A DNA stretch of 64,000 nt from Acidobacteria bacterium RIFCSPLOWO2_12_FULL_66_21 (GTDB lineage: Bacteria > Acidobacteriota > Vicinamibacteria > Vicinamibacterales > 2-12-FULL-66-21). Positions 49,297-58,989 of this stretch are shown here, in pieces. The stretch is from assembly GCA_001767455.1 (NCBI GenBank), contig MELC01000024.1, positions 62,001 to 126,000 on the forward strand, read 5' to 3'. The position numbers and the translations under genes are program-made. Position 1 is the first letter of the stretch; every line of letters begins with the position of its first letter. The notes beneath the pieces are model-generated. The model had not been told where the DNA came from, searched no databases, and worked only from the letters and a program-made list of their open reading frames with translations.

Positions 49297-52200
49297 ATGA
49301 ATCCTGCTGAACCGTTTATCAGGCGGCCCGTCGCCACCACGCTGCTCGTCTCGAGCATCCTCATCTTCGGCATCATGGGCTACCGGCTCCTGCCCGTGAG
49401 CGATCTGCCGACGATCGATTTTCCGACGATTTCCGTCCAGGCGGGGCTGCCGGGCGCCAGCCCGGAGACGATGGCCGCCGCGGTGGCGACGCCGCTCGAG
49501 AAGCAGTTCTCGACGATCGCCGGCCTCACCTCGATCAGCTCGAGCAACTCGCAGGGCGGCACGAACATCACCCTGCAGTTCGATCTCAGCCGCGACATCG
49601 ACGCCGCCGCGCAGGACGTGCAGTCGATGATCGCCCGCGCGCAGCGCCAGCTCCCGCCGGGCATGCCCTCGCCGCCGTCGTTCCGGAAGGTCAACCCCGC
49701 GGACGCGCCGGTCATGTTCCTGACGCTCAGCTCCAGCACGATGAAGCTGTCGCAGGTCAATCAGTACGCCGAGCAGGTGCTGGGCCAGCGGCTGTCGATG
49801 GTCACCGGCGTGGCGCAGGTGAACGTCTTCGGCGCCCAGAAATTCGCGGTGCGCATCGACGTCGATCCGACCGAGCTCGCCTCGCGCCGCATCGGCATCG
49901 ATCAGGTGGCCGGCGCGATCGCGTCCGCCAACGTGAACCGTCCGACCGGCACGCTCTACGGGCCGCAGAAGGACTTCGTCGTCGAGGCGAGCGGACAGTT
50001 GACCGAGGCCGAGGCCTACAAGCCGGTGGTCGTCGCGTATCGCAACGGCAGCCCCGTGCGCCTCGCCGAAGTCGCGCACGTCTACGACGGCATCGAGAAC
50101 GACCGCAGCATCAGTTGGTACAACAACGTCCCGTGCGTGTACCTCGCGATCCAGCGCCAGCCGGGCACCAATACCGTCGCGGTTGTCGACGCGATCAAGG
50201 CGCTGCTGCCGCAGCTCCAGGCCCAGCTCCCGCCGTCGGTCGAGCTCGCGATCCGCAGCGACCGCTCGCTGGCCATCCGCGAATCCGTGCACGACGTGAA
50301 GTTCACGCTGATTCTCACCGTCTTTCTCGTCGTCCTCGTCATCTTCCTCTTCCTGCGCAACGTCTCGGCCACGATCATCCCGAGTCTCGCGCTGCCGTTC
50401 TCGATCGTCGGCACCTTCGCGGTGATGTACGTGCTCGGCTACAGCCTCGACAACCTGTCGCTGATGGCGCTGACGCTCTCGGTCGGGTTCGTCGTCGACG
50501 ACGCGATCGTGATGCTGGAGAACATCGTCCGGCACATGGAGATGGGGGAGGGGCGGCTGCAGGCGGCCTTCACGGGGTCGAAGGAGATCGCCTTCACGAT
50601 TCTGTCGATGACGCTGTCGCTGACGGCGGTGTTCATCCCGATTCTGTTCATGGGCGGAGTCGTCGGCCGGCTGATGCACGAATTCGCCGTCACGATTGCC
50701 GCGGCGATCCTCGTGTCGGGCGTCGTCTCGCTGACCCTGACGCCGATGCTGTGCAGCCGCTTCCTCAAGCCGCTGCACGCCTCGCGCCACGGCCGTGCCT
50801 ACAACGTCATCGAGCGCGCGTTCGAGGGTTCGCTGAAGACCTACGGGTGGGCGCTCCGCAAGACCCTCCGCCACCGGTTCGCGACGATGACGGTCTCGGC
50901 GCTGCTGCTCGCCGGCACGGTCTACCTGTTCATGGTGGTCCCGAAGGGCTTCATTCCGAGCGTCGACACGGGGCAGATCCAGGGGCAGACCGAGGCGATC
51001 CAGGGGATCGGGTTTGCCTCGATGGTCGAGCATCAGAAGCAGGTGATGGACGTCCTGCTGGGCGACCCGAACGTGGCGTCGTTCACGTCGAACGTGGGCG
51101 GCAACACGGGACGCTTGAACGTCGATCTGAAGCCGCGGGCGGAACGGACGAAGACCGCCGACGAGATCATCAACGAGCTGCGGCCGAAGCTCGCGCGCGT
51201 GCCGGGCGTGCGCGTGTTCATGACCAACCCGCCGGCGATCCGCATCGGCGGCTTTCAGTCGCGCAGTCAGTACCAGTTCACGCTGCAGGATCCGGACACG
51301 GAGGAGCTGTACCGCGTCGCCCCGCAATTCGAGGGGCGGCTCCACGAGGTCCCCGGGCTGCTCGACGTCAACTCGGACCTGCAGATCAAGAACCCGCAGA
51401 TCACCGTCGACATGGACCGCGAGCAGATCGCGGCGCTCGGCCTGACGGTGGACCAGGTGGAGTCCGCGCTCAGCTCGGCGTACGGCTCGCGCCAGGTGTC
51501 GCAGATCTTCGCGCCGAACGACCAGTACCAGGTGATCATGCAGGTGGCGCCGAAGTTCCAGCGGGATCCCGCCGCGCTGTCGATGCTCTACATGCAGGCG
51601 CCCGGGGGCTCGCTCGTTCCCCTGTCGGCGGTCGCGACCACGCGCGAGACCGTCGGTCCACAGTCGGTGAACCACACGGGCCAGCTCCCCTCGGTGACAC
51701 TCTCGTTCAACCTCGCGCCGGGCGTCGCGCTCGGCGACGCGGTGGGCCGCGTACGGCAGCTCGCCCGCGACACGCTGCCGGCCACGGTGGCCGGCAGCTT
51801 CCAGGGCACCGCCGAGGCCTTCCAGGAGTCGATGAGAGGGCTCGGCTGGGTGCTGGCGCTGGCGATCTTCGTGATCTACGTGGTGCTCGGGATCCTGTAC
51901 GAGAGCTTCATCCACCCGCTGACGATTCTCTCCGGGCTGCCCGCGGCCGGCTTCGGCGCGCTGCTCACGCTGCTCCTGTTCGGGCAGGACCTCGACATCT
52001 ACGCGTTTGTCGGCGTCATCATGCTCGTCGGGCTGGTCAAGAAGAACGGGATCATGATGATCGACTTTGCGATCGAGGCGCGCCGCGATCCCAGCGTTTC
52101 GGCGGCCGACGCGATCCACCAGGCGTGCATGGTCCGCTTCCGCCCGATCATGATGACGACGATGGCGGCGTTGATGGGGACGCTGCCGATCGCGCTGGGT

Positions 52201-52422
52201 CTCGGCGCCGGGGCCGAGGCGCGGCGCCCGCTCGGCCTCGCCGTCGTCGGCGGACTCGTCGTCTCGCAGACGCTGACGCTGTTCGTGACGCCGGTGTTCT
52301 ACGTCTACATGGAGCTGCTGCAGGAGCGGCTCGGACGGCGGCGCGTGCCCGCGGCGCAACCGGTCTTGACGCACGCGACTGGACAGTCGCAGCTGCGACC
52401 TGAGCCGGGTACAGAACTGTGA
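49297..52422 (+). CDS. RND efflux inner-membrane transporter (MdtB/C-like, HAE1)
   Basis: 1041 residues, normal length. FIRRPVATTLLVSSILIFGIMGYRLLPVSDLPTIDFPTI is the first helix. The duplicated 12-helix layout follows, with large periplasmic loops. The TM4 proton-relay pair is present as GFVVDDAIVMLEN (two adjacent Asp) and TM10 has LVGLVKKNGIMMIDFA with Lys. The C-terminal region (RRPLGLAVVGGLVVSQTLTLFVTPVFYVYME) is typical. It exports drugs or lipophilic compounds with the adaptor upstream; the tail resembles MdtC rather than AcrB. Confidence 0.93.
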   Translation: MNPAEPFIRRPVATTLLVSSILIFGIMGYRLLPVSDLPTIDFPTISVQAGLPGASPETMAAAVATPLEKQFSTIAGLTSISSSNSQGGTNITLQFDLSRDIDAAAQDVQSMIARAQRQLPPGMPSPPSFRKVNPADAPVMFLTLSSSTMKLSQVNQYAEQVLGQRLSMVTGVAQVNVFGAQKFAVRIDVDPTELASRRIGIDQVAGAIASANVNRPTGTLYGPQKDFVVEASGQLTEAEAYKPVVVAYRNGSPVRLAEVAHVYDGIENDRSISWYNNVPCVYLAIQRQPGTNTVAVVDAIKALLPQLQAQLPPSVELAIRSDRSLAIRESVHDVKFTLILTVFLVVLVIFLFLRNVSATIIPSLALPFSIVGTFAVMYVLGYSLDNLSLMALTLSVGFVVDDAIVMLENIVRHMEMGEGRLQAAFTGSKEIAFTILSMTLSLTAVFIPILFMGGVVGRLMHEFAVTIAAAILVSGVVSLTLTPMLCSRFLKPLHASRHGRAYNVIERAFEGSLKTYGWALRKTLRHRFATMTVSALLLAGTVYLFMVVPKGFIPSVDTGQIQGQTEAIQGIGFASMVEHQKQVMDVLLGDPNVASFTSNVGGNTGRLNVDLKPRAERTKTADEIINELRPKLARVPGVRVFMTNPPAIRIGGFQSRSQYQFTLQDPDTEELYRVAPQFEGRLHEVPGLLDVNSDLQIKNPQITVDMDREQIAALGLTVDQVESALSSAYGSRQVSQIFAPNDQYQVIMQVAPKFQRDPAALSMLYMQAPGGSLVPLSAVATTRETVGPQSVNHTGQLPSVTLSFNLAPGVALGDAVGRVRQLARDTLPATVAGSFQGTAEAFQESMRGLGWVLALAIFVIYVVLGILYESFIHPLTILSGLPAAGFGALLTLLLFGQDLDIYAFVGVIMLVGLVKKNGIMMIDFAIEARRDPSVSAADAIHQACMVRFRPIMMTTMAALMGTLPIALGLGAGAEARRPLGLAVVGGLVVSQTLTLFVTPVFYVYMELLQERLGRRRVPAAQPVLTHATGQSQLRPEPGTEL

Positions 52423-52433
52423 CACACGAAGCC

Positions 52434-52455
52434 GCACCCCGACTGGACGGGGTGC
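52434..52455. terminator. hairpin between convergent genes
   Basis: GCACCCCG (52434-52441) pairs with CGGGGTGC (52448-52455) around six bases, in the 54-base gap between the RND gene and the convergent ABC-F gene. There is no T tract, so termination may be weak or factor-aided. Confidence 0.45.
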
Positions 52456-52476
52456 CAAGGCGCCGGTCGGGGCGCG

Positions 52477-54078
52477 TCAGGCGAGCGCGGCGCTGTGCTC
52501 CTCGTACGCGCCCTTGAAGTCGGTGATGGCGCCGTCGCCGGCGAAGTGCCAGACGCGCGTGCCGACTTCCTCCATCAGGTCCTGGTCGTGCGTGACGAGC
52601 AGCACGGTCCCCTCGAAGCGCTGGAGCGCGACGTTCAGCGCGTTGATCGATTCCAGATCGAGGTGGTTCGTCGGCTCGTCGAGGATCAGGAGGTTCGGCT
52701 TCTGGAGCATGATGCGGCAGAAGAGCAGGCGCGCGGTCTCGCCGCCCGAGAGCGCGCCGGTCGGCTTCAGCCCTTCCTCGCCGCTGAAGAGCATCTGGCC
52801 GAGCAGGCCGTGAATCTCCTGGCGCGACGCGTCCGGATCGAACTGGTGCAGCCAGTCGACCGCGGTCATGCCGTTCTGGATCGCGCCGGTGTGATCCTGC
52901 GCGAAGTACCCGATCGACACCTCGTGCCCCCAGCGCACGCCGCCCTCGTCGATGTCGGCGGGCGAGGCCGGCATCCCCGGCGCGTCCGCGAGCAGGGCCT
53001 TCAACAGCGTCGTCTTTCCCGCGCCGTTGCGGCCGACCAGCACGATCTTCTCGCCGCGGCTGACGATCGCGCTGAAGTCCGAGACGACCTGGAGGTCGCC
53101 GTGCGCCTTCGCCACGGATTTGATCTCCAGCGGCGTGCGGCCCGACGGCCGGCTCATCGCGAACTTGATGTAGGGGCGCTGGATGTTGGAGCGTGCGAGC
53201 TCCGTCGTCTGCAGCCGCTCGACCTCCTTGCGGCGCGATTGCACCTGGCTCGACCGGGTGCCGGCGGAGAACCGCGCGATGAAATCGTTCAACTGCGCGA
53301 TTTTCTTCTCACGCTGCGCGTTCTCGGATTCGATGCGCGAGCGGATCTGCGTCTTGGCGACGACCATGTCGTCGTAGCCGCCCGTGTAGGTGATGATCGT
53401 CTGGTAGTCGATGTCCGCCGTGTGCGTGCAGACCGCGTTCAGGAAATGCCGATCGTGCGAGATGACGATTAACGTGCCGGCGTAGCGGGTGAAGAACTCG
53501 ACCAGCCAGTGGATCGAATCCAGGTCCAGATGGTTCGTCGGCTCGTCGAGCAGCAGCGCCGGCGGACTGCCGAACAGCGCCTGCGCGAGGAGCACCCGCA
53601 TCTTCTGGCCCCCCTGCAGCTCGGACATCGTGCGCTCGTGCAGCTCTTCCGGGATATCGAGGCCCTGAAGCAGGATCGCCGCGTCGCTCTCGGCGGTGTA
53701 GCCGTCCTCTTCACCGACGATCCCCTCGAGCTCGCCGAGACGAATGCCGTCGGCATCGGTCAGGTCGGCCTTGGCATACAGGAGTTCCCGCTCCTCGAGG
53801 GCATTCCACAGGCGCCCGTTGCCCATCACGACCGTGTCGACGACGCGAGAGCGGTCGAAGGCGAACTGATCCTGACCCAGCACGCCGAGCTTGGCGGGCC
53901 GGACGACCGTGCCCTTCTGCGGCGGCAGCTCGCCGGTGAGGAGCTTCATGAAGGTCGACTTGCCGGCGCCGTTCGGGCCGGTGAGGCCGTACCGGCGGCC
54001 CGCCGAAAAGGTCGTCGTCACGTCGTCGAAGAGGACCTTCGACCCGTACCGCATGGACACACCGCTGACTGAGATCAT
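52477..54078 (-). CDS. ABC-F family ATPase (YbiT-like)
   Basis: 533 residues from ATG 54078. Two ATPase domains are present. The first has GPNGAGKST (Walker A), the signature LQGGQKMR where LSGGQ is usual, LLLDEPTNHLDLDS and the switch ISHDRHFL. A linker rich in K, E and R (about 240-310) comes next. The second has GRNGAGKTT, LSGGETAR, LILDEPTNHLDLES and VTHDQDLM. No membrane segment is present, as expected of the ABC-F proteins that act on ribosomes. Confidence 0.92.
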   Translation of the reverse strand: MISVSGVSMRYGSKVLFDDVTTTFSAGRRYGLTGPNGAGKSTFMKLLTGELPPQKGTVVRPAKLGVLGQDQFAFDRSRVVDTVVMGNGRLWNALEERELLYAKADLTDADGIRLGELEGIVGEEDGYTAESDAAILLQGLDIPEELHERTMSELQGGQKMRVLLAQALFGSPPALLLDEPTNHLDLDSIHWLVEFFTRYAGTLIVISHDRHFLNAVCTHTADIDYQTIITYTGGYDDMVVAKTQIRSRIESENAQREKKIAQLNDFIARFSAGTRSSQVQSRRKEVERLQTTELARSNIQRPYIKFAMSRPSGRTPLEIKSVAKAHGDLQVVSDFSAIVSRGEKIVLVGRNGAGKTTLLKALLADAPGMPASPADIDEGGVRWGHEVSIGYFAQDHTGAIQNGMTAVDWLHQFDPDASRQEIHGLLGQMLFSGEEGLKPTGALSGGETARLLFCRIMLQKPNLLILDEPTNHLDLESINALNVALQRFEGTVLLVTHDQDLMEEVGTRVWHFAGDGAITDFKGAYEEHSAALA

Positions 54079-54110
54079 CCAGGAGACCCGAAATCCGTGT
54101 GGGACAAACC

Positions 54111-54479
54111 TCAATTGTAACAGCAACCGGCGGGCGGGAGCGAGCTCTTGCGCGTCAAGGCGCCGGCGAGCTGGGCGCGTGGATCCCGACGTACATGCGC
54201 GGCGTAGAACGAGGGCATCGCCCGCGCGAACCGCAGGTACGTGTAAGGGTCGCTCGAGTAGCGGGTGTCCGGACCGTCGCGATGCGGGTACATCGGACCG
54301 GGATCCCAGCGCACCGCCGCCGGGTGAACGCCGGCGACGAGCGGCGCGGCGCGCTGCTGGATCGCGTGCAGCCAGGCGGGAGACGGGCTCACGCCGAATT
54401 GAGCAGTCAGCGACTCCACTCGAAGCGCCGCCGCGTAGACGAGGATCGCCGCGAGCGGCGCGAATGAGACTCGGCGCAT
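54111..54479 (-). pseudogene. truncated membrane glycosyltransferase-like protein
   Basis: 122 residues: VSFAPLAAILVYAAALRVESLTAQFG then SSDPYTYLRFARAMPSFYAAH, an opening I associate with large membrane glycosyltransferase-like proteins of this group, but the frame soon ends (KSSLPPAGCCYN). The rest of the gene is absent; the ABC-F gene lies immediately downstream. Confidence 0.45.
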
Positions 54480-54579
54480 GCGGCGCCAATTTACACCATC
54501 GTGACGCGAGTCAGGACGCGCCGACTTTTCGTCGTCAATGGGCGGGAGAAAAGCTGTGGTCGAACCGAGCCGCGGACAG

Positions 54580-54945
54580 TCAGACGGCGCGGCGGAGCCG
54601 CGTAAGCGTTCGCCTTGGAACGCGGCGGCCGGTCGTGAGCCGGACGACGCGGATGTGTGAGGTCACGGGACACGTGGCGAGCAGGCGGCGCGTTTTTTCA
54701 GCCTCGTCTTCGCCGAGCGAATCATCGAGCATGATCAGAGTGGGGATCTGACACGAGGCCTTGACGATCGCCTCGAAACCCGTGCGCGCCACCGACACAT
54801 CGCAGCCTGCCGCGGTGAGCTGCGCGTAGCGGCGGACGCGCGTGTCCTCGTTGGCGTCGGCCACGAGCACGCGCGGCGCGACAGCCGTCTGCCCGCTGAC
54901 AGGATCGACGGCCGTCGTTCGCAAAACAGACATGGTGGCCGCCAT
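54580..54945 (-). CDS. response-regulator receiver domain protein
   Basis: About 121 residues; start between ATG 54945 and 54933 is uncertain. PRVLVADANEDTRVRRYAQLTAAGCDVSVARTGFEAIVKA then PTLIMLDDSLGEDEAEKTRRLL is a receiver domain with the phosphoacceptor Asp in LDD. The Lys of the usual late motif (K at strand 5) is hard to place (VVRLTTGRRV), so it may be atypical. No output domain and no adjacent kinase. Confidence 0.7.
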   Translation of the reverse strand: MAATMSVLRTTAVDPVSGQTAVAPRVLVADANEDTRVRRYAQLTAAGCDVSVARTGFEAIVKASCQIPTLIMLDDSLGEDEAEKTRRLLATCPVTSHIRVVRLTTGRRVPRRTLTRLRRAV

Positions 54946-54984
54946 TGTCTGCACGGCCCACGTCTGAGCAAGATTACTGCCGTT

Positions 54985-55215
54985 TCAAGATCGGAACGCG
55001 CGCGTCATGCCGACGGCGATGAGGGCGCCCGCGATGGCGGACAGCGCATCGATATTGGCCATCTGACCGGAGGGATCGATTATCGCCACGACGAGCAGTC
55101 CGGCGAAGCCTCCAAGGACGGCAGCCACTGCGATCTCTGCGGCCACCACTGCAGGACGCCGGGGACAGCGGTGCGAGTCGGTCAGGTGCCTCTTACAGCG
55201 AGGACAAGTGGCCAT
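54985..55215 (-). CDS. zinc-ribbon plus two-pass membrane protein
   Basis: 76 residues. The N-terminus CPRCKRHLTDSHRCP is a zinc ribbon; two membrane helices follow (IAVAAVLGGFAGLLVVAII and LSAIAGALIAVGM). Stand-alone; function unknown. Confidence 0.6.
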   Translation of the reverse strand: MATCPRCKRHLTDSHRCPRRPAVVAAEIAVAAVLGGFAGLLVVAIIDPSGQMANIDALSAIAGALIAVGMTRAFRS

Positions 55216-55282
55216 TCTGATTTAGCCGGCCCACGATAACACATAGGGTTCGATTCGGCGAAGCCGGCTGGCGGTATCATGG

Positions 55283-55816
55283 ATGGAACTGCCGAGCTCG
55301 GCTGCTCTGTTTTCGCGTATTATTGACGCCGCTACCAGCATGGGTTCCGCCAAACGACTTGCCTCGTCGCTGCTGCTCGCCTCGGGGATCGTGCTCGTGC
55401 TCATGGGACTCAGCACGGCCCTTGGGTTCACGGCGGTAGGGATGGTGACAAGTGTCACGGTCATCGCCGCGCTGCTCTACGCGGGCGGTCTCTGGTTGGG
55501 CGGCACGCCGCGCGTCGCGGCCCCCGCGGGCGCCGAGAAAGTCCTCGTGTTCGACCGCGGGCTGCGAATCGCGGCCGGCGCGGCCCCGGGCGCATCGCTG
55601 CTCACCCAGTTCCCCGAATCCATGCGCGCGGAGATCGAAACGCACTGCCGCGCCGCGCTGCGCGGCCAGCACAGCCACTTCACCTGCGAGCACGCCGGCA
55701 AGCGGGTGCTGTTCGACGTCGCGCCGATCCAGAGCGTCGCCGGCCTCGTCCTCTACGGCGTTCTCATCACCGGCAGCGGCAACGCCGTCGCGGCCCTCAC
55801 CCCCGCCGTCGCCTGA
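55283..55816 (+). CDS. membrane protein with PAS-like cytoplasmic domain
   Basis: 177 residues. Two membrane helices (LASSLLLASGIVLVLMGL and VGMVTSVTVIAALLYAGGLWLGG) precede a soluble part, EKVLVFDRGLRIAAG then TQFPESMRAEIETHCRAALRG and VLFDVAPIQSVAG, with the strand-helix order of a PAS sensor. ATG 55340 is an alternative start. Stand-alone. Confidence 0.5.
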   Translation: MELPSSAALFSRIIDAATSMGSAKRLASSLLLASGIVLVLMGLSTALGFTAVGMVTSVTVIAALLYAGGLWLGGTPRVAAPAGAEKVLVFDRGLRIAAGAAPGASLLTQFPESMRAEIETHCRAALRGQHSHFTCEHAGKRVLFDVAPIQSVAGLVLYGVLITGSGNAVAALTPAVA

Positions 55817-55922
55817 TCACCCGCGTGCGAATGGTCCGGCTGAAGCCGGACGCTGCGCCGGACGCCCGTGAGCCGAGCGAGCTGCGAGCTAGGAGCCGCG
55901 AACTCCGCGCGATAATAGTGAG

Positions 55923-57773
55923 GTGTCTGGTTCGTACAGCCCGATAGCCGACTACGCGGTCATCGGCGACTGCCGCTCGGCCGCGTTGGTGTCGCGCGAC
56001 GGGTCCATCGACTGGTGGTGCCTTCCACGTTTCGACAGCCCATCCGTATTTGCCGCGCTGATCGACAGCGAGCGGGGAGGACGTTTCCGGCTGTCGCTCC
56101 GCGGCGCCACGAGCACAACGCGCCGCTACATCGGCGCGAGCAACGTCCTCGAAACAACATTCTCGGGTCCCGGCGGCGTCCTGCGTCTGGTCGACGTCAT
56201 GCCCGTCGCGGACGAGCGCGTCAAGAGCTCCGCCTTGTGGCCGGAAAGGGAGGTCCTTCGAATCGCGGAATGCGTCGGGGGCGAGGCGGTCGTCGATCTG
56301 GTGTACGAGCCGCGCTTCGACTACGCACGCGCGAACACGACGCTCCGGCGCGGCCCGCACGGGACGATTCAGGCCGAGCATGGACCGGACGTGCTGACGC
56401 TCAGAAGCGGCGTGCCGCTCGCGATCGCGCCGGACGGCTCGCGCGCGGTCGGCACCCGGCGCCTGTCCGCCGGGGCGCGCGCGGTCGTCGGCCTCACGTT
56501 CGCGGACGGCATGCCGACCGTGCTTCCCGCGGATGGCGAAGCGGCATGCCGGCTCGTGGACACGTCCGTCCGGTGGTGGGAGTCGTGGGCCTCGAAGTTC
56601 GCGTACGACTGGGAGTACCGCGACGCGATTCTCCGCAGCGCGCTGGCGCTCAAGCTCCTGACCTACGCGCCGTCGGGCGCGATGGTCGCCGCGCCCACGA
56701 CCTCGCTGCCCGAGACGCCCGGCGGCATCAGGAACTGGGATTATCGGTACTGCTGGCTGCGCGATGCGTCGCTGACGCTCTGCGCGCTCGTGGATATCGG
56801 GTTCCATGAAGAAGGGGAGGCGTTCCTGTCGTGGGTGCTGCATGCCACGCGGCTGACTCAGCCCCGGCTGCAGGTCCTTTACAACGTGTATGGCGAGGAG
56901 CGCCTCCCGGAACACACGCTGGATCACCTCGAAGGCTACGCCGGCTCACGCCCCGTGCGCATCGGCAACAATGCGGCCGGGCAGTTGCAACTGGATGTCT
57001 ACGGGGAAGTTGTCGATGCGGCGTATCAGTACGTCCAGCGCGGCGGCCAGATCGACAGGATTACCGGAAAGGTGCTCGCCGGACTCGGGCGGACGGTGTG
57101 TGCGTCGTGGCAGGAGCCGGACGACGGGATCTGGGAACCGCGCAGCGGACGCCGGCAGAACACCCATTCGAAGGTGATGTGCTGGGTGGCACTCGATCGG
57201 CTGATCAAACTGGAGCAGCAGGGGCACCTTCACGGGCCGGCGGACGGGTTCGAACGCGCGCGCGCGGCCATTCACGACGCGATCGAAACCCGCGCGTGGA
57301 ATGCGCGCCTCGGCACCTACACTGCGGTGTTCGACAGCGACGTCCTCGATGCCAGCCTGCTGCGGTTGCCGCTCGAGCACTTCGCGGATCCCCGGGGACA
57401 GCGCATGCGCGCGACGCTCGCCGCCGTTCGCGAGCATCTGCGCGCGTCGCAAGATCTTCTGTACCGCTACCGGACCCCCGATGGTCTGCCTGGCACCGAG
57501 GGGGCCTTTGCGATCTGCAGCTTCTGGGCGGTCGAGGCGCTCGCGCTCGAAGGGCGCCTCGACGAGGCGCGCGCCACGTTCGAGCAACTCTTGAAGTACG
57601 CAAACGACGTGGGACTCATGGCCGAGCAAATCGATCCGCGAACGGGCCTGGCGCTCGGCAACTTCCCGCAGGCGTTCAGCCACGTCGGCCTGATCAACGC
57701 CGCGCTGACGCTCGCGGAGTGCTCCGGGCAGCCGCAGGGCCCCGCGCGGGCGGCCACGAGGAAGAGACCGTGA
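55923..57773 (+). CDS. glycoside hydrolase family 15 (glucoamylase/trehalase-like)
   Basis: 616 residues from GTG 55923. The N-terminal beta-sandwich opens PIADYAVIGDCRSAALVSRDGSIDWWCLPRFDSPSVFAALI, characteristic of the bacterial GH15 group. The (alpha/alpha)6 barrel contains GGIRNWDYRYCWLRDASLTL, EPDDGIWEPRSGRRQNTHSKVMCWVALDR (likely general acid Glu) and AEQIDPRTGLALGNFPQAFSHVGLINAA (second catalytic Glu). It hydrolyses alpha-linked glucosides such as trehalose or maltodextrin. The next gene overlaps by GTGA. Confidence 0.93.
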   Translation: MSGSYSPIADYAVIGDCRSAALVSRDGSIDWWCLPRFDSPSVFAALIDSERGGRFRLSLRGATSTTRRYIGASNVLETTFSGPGGVLRLVDVMPVADERVKSSALWPEREVLRIAECVGGEAVVDLVYEPRFDYARANTTLRRGPHGTIQAEHGPDVLTLRSGVPLAIAPDGSRAVGTRRLSAGARAVVGLTFADGMPTVLPADGEAACRLVDTSVRWWESWASKFAYDWEYRDAILRSALALKLLTYAPSGAMVAAPTTSLPETPGGIRNWDYRYCWLRDASLTLCALVDIGFHEEGEAFLSWVLHATRLTQPRLQVLYNVYGEERLPEHTLDHLEGYAGSRPVRIGNNAAGQLQLDVYGEVVDAAYQYVQRGGQIDRITGKVLAGLGRTVCASWQEPDDGIWEPRSGRRQNTHSKVMCWVALDRLIKLEQQGHLHGPADGFERARAAIHDAIETRAWNARLGTYTAVFDSDVLDASLLRLPLEHFADPRGQRMRATLAAVREHLRASQDLLYRYRTPDGLPGTEGAFAICSFWAVEALALEGRLDEARATFEQLLKYANDVGLMAEQIDPRTGLALGNFPQAFSHVGLINAALTLAECSGQPQGPARAATRKRP

Positions 57774-58249
57774 ACCTGCCAGGCGTTCTCCTCTGGGGCT
57801 TCGCCGCGACGATCGTGCTGACGACGACGATGGCGATCGGGCAGGGGGTGGGGTACACCCGCATGAGCATGCCGTTCCTTGTGGGGACGATGTTCACGCC
57901 GGCGCGCGACAGGGCGATGGTCATCGGCTTCTGCGTGCACGTGGCGAACGGGATGATCTTCGCGCTGTTCTACGCAGTGCTGCTCGAGAGCCTCCACCGG
58001 ACGGGGTGGTGGCTGGGCGCGGGGCTGGGCCTCGTGCACGCCGTCTTCGTCCTGACGGTGGGCATGGCGCTCATGCCGGGACTGCACCCCCAGATGGTCA
58101 GCGAGTACTTCGGTCCGACGGTGAACCGCGTGCTGCAGCCCCCCGGCTTTCTCGCCTTGAACTACGGACGGCGTACGCCCTTTGTGACGATCGTCGCGCA
58201 CCTGCTCTACGGCGCGATCATCGGCGCCTTCTATCACCTCGCATCATGA
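57770..58249 (+). CDS. four-pass membrane protein
   Basis: 159 residues from the GTG that overlaps the GH15 stop. Hydrophobic stretches occur at about 5-25, 50-75, 80-105 and 135-158, with GVGYTRMSMPFLVGTMFTP between. Member of a small Vicinamibacteria family; function unknown. Coupled to the GH15 and hydrolase genes. Confidence 0.75.
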   Translation: MNLPGVLLWGFAATIVLTTTMAIGQGVGYTRMSMPFLVGTMFTPARDRAMVIGFCVHVANGMIFALFYAVLLESLHRTGWWLGAGLGLVHAVFVLTVGMALMPGLHPQMVSEYFGPTVNRVLQPPGFLALNYGRRTPFVTIVAHLLYGAIIGAFYHLAS

Positions 58250-58866
58250 GTCTCTCCGGCTTCGCGCACCGATTCGTGCCGGCTGAAGAGCCGGGCGCGC
58301 CAACGCTGCTCGTGCTGCACGGCACGGGTGGCGACGAGAACGACTTGCTGGCGCTCGGGCGCATGCTGCGGCCGGGCGCCGCGATCCTCAGTCCGCGGGG
58401 CCGCGTCCTCGAGCAGGGCATGCCGCGGTTCTTCCGGCGTCTTGCTGAAGGGGTGTTCGATCAGGAGGACCTCGCGCGGCGCACGATGGAGCTCGACGAG
58501 TTCATCGCTGCCTCGGCTGCCACGTATCACTTCGATCCATCCCGCGTTCTCGCCGTCGGGTACTCGAACGGCGCGAACATCGCCGCGAGCCTGCTGCTCG
58601 CGCGTCCGCGGACGCTGGCGGGCGCCGTGCTGTTCAGGGCGATGCTGCCATTCGAGCCGGCCTCGACGCCGGATCTGTCCGGCCGCGCCATCCTGCTGTC
58701 GGCGGGGAAGCAGGATCCGCTCATCCCGCAGGCGCTGACCGCGCGCCTAGCAGACCTGCTTCGAGAGGCCGGCGCCGAGGTGACGCTCTCGTGGCACGAC
58801 ACGGGGCACGGGCTCTTGCAGAGCGAGATCGGCGCGGCCGGGCGGTGGACCGCGGAGCAGTTCTGA
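58246..58866 (+). CDS. carboxylesterase/phospholipase-type alpha/beta hydrolase
   Basis: 206 residues; its ATG overlaps the previous stop. LLVLHGTGGDENDLLALGRMLRPGAAILSPRG gives the HGTG oxyanion motif, GYSNGANIAASLLL the nucleophile (G-x-S-x-G), AGKQDPLIP the Asp, and WHDTGHGLLQSE the His. The size and the GHxL end fit the YpfH/phospholipase-carboxylesterase family. Third gene of the GH15 operon. Confidence 0.88.
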   Translation: MSLSGFAHRFVPAEEPGAPTLLVLHGTGGDENDLLALGRMLRPGAAILSPRGRVLEQGMPRFFRRLAEGVFDQEDLARRTMELDEFIAASAATYHFDPSRVLAVGYSNGANIAASLLLARPRTLAGAVLFRAMLPFEPASTPDLSGRAILLSAGKQDPLIPQALTARLADLLREAGAEVTLSWHDTGHGLLQSEIGAAGRWTAEQF

Positions 58867-58903
58867 AGGTTCCAGGGGCGTGAGGCTAGTTCGGGAGGCA
58901 ACT

Positions 58904-58975
58904 TGGGCCGCCTGGGGATCGAACCCAGGACCACCTGATTAAAAGTCAGGTGCTCTACCACTGAGCTAGCGGCCC
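58904..58975 (-). tRNA. tRNA-Lys(TTT)
   Basis: Cloverleaf with acceptor GGGCCGC/GCGGCCC, D arm GCTC/GAGC, anticodon arm CCTGA-CTTTTAA-TCAGG with anticodon TTT, and T arm with GGTTCGATCCC. Discriminator A; CCA is not encoded. Confidence 0.96.
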
Positions 58976-58989
58976 TCGGCCGATGGTAG

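Noticed and set aside
48157-52458. Very long open frame of 1433 codons on the minus strand opposite the RND pump genes
   Set aside because: It is Arg/His/Asp-rich with no domain pattern and lies exactly antisense to two clear RND genes; a GC-rich codon shadow.
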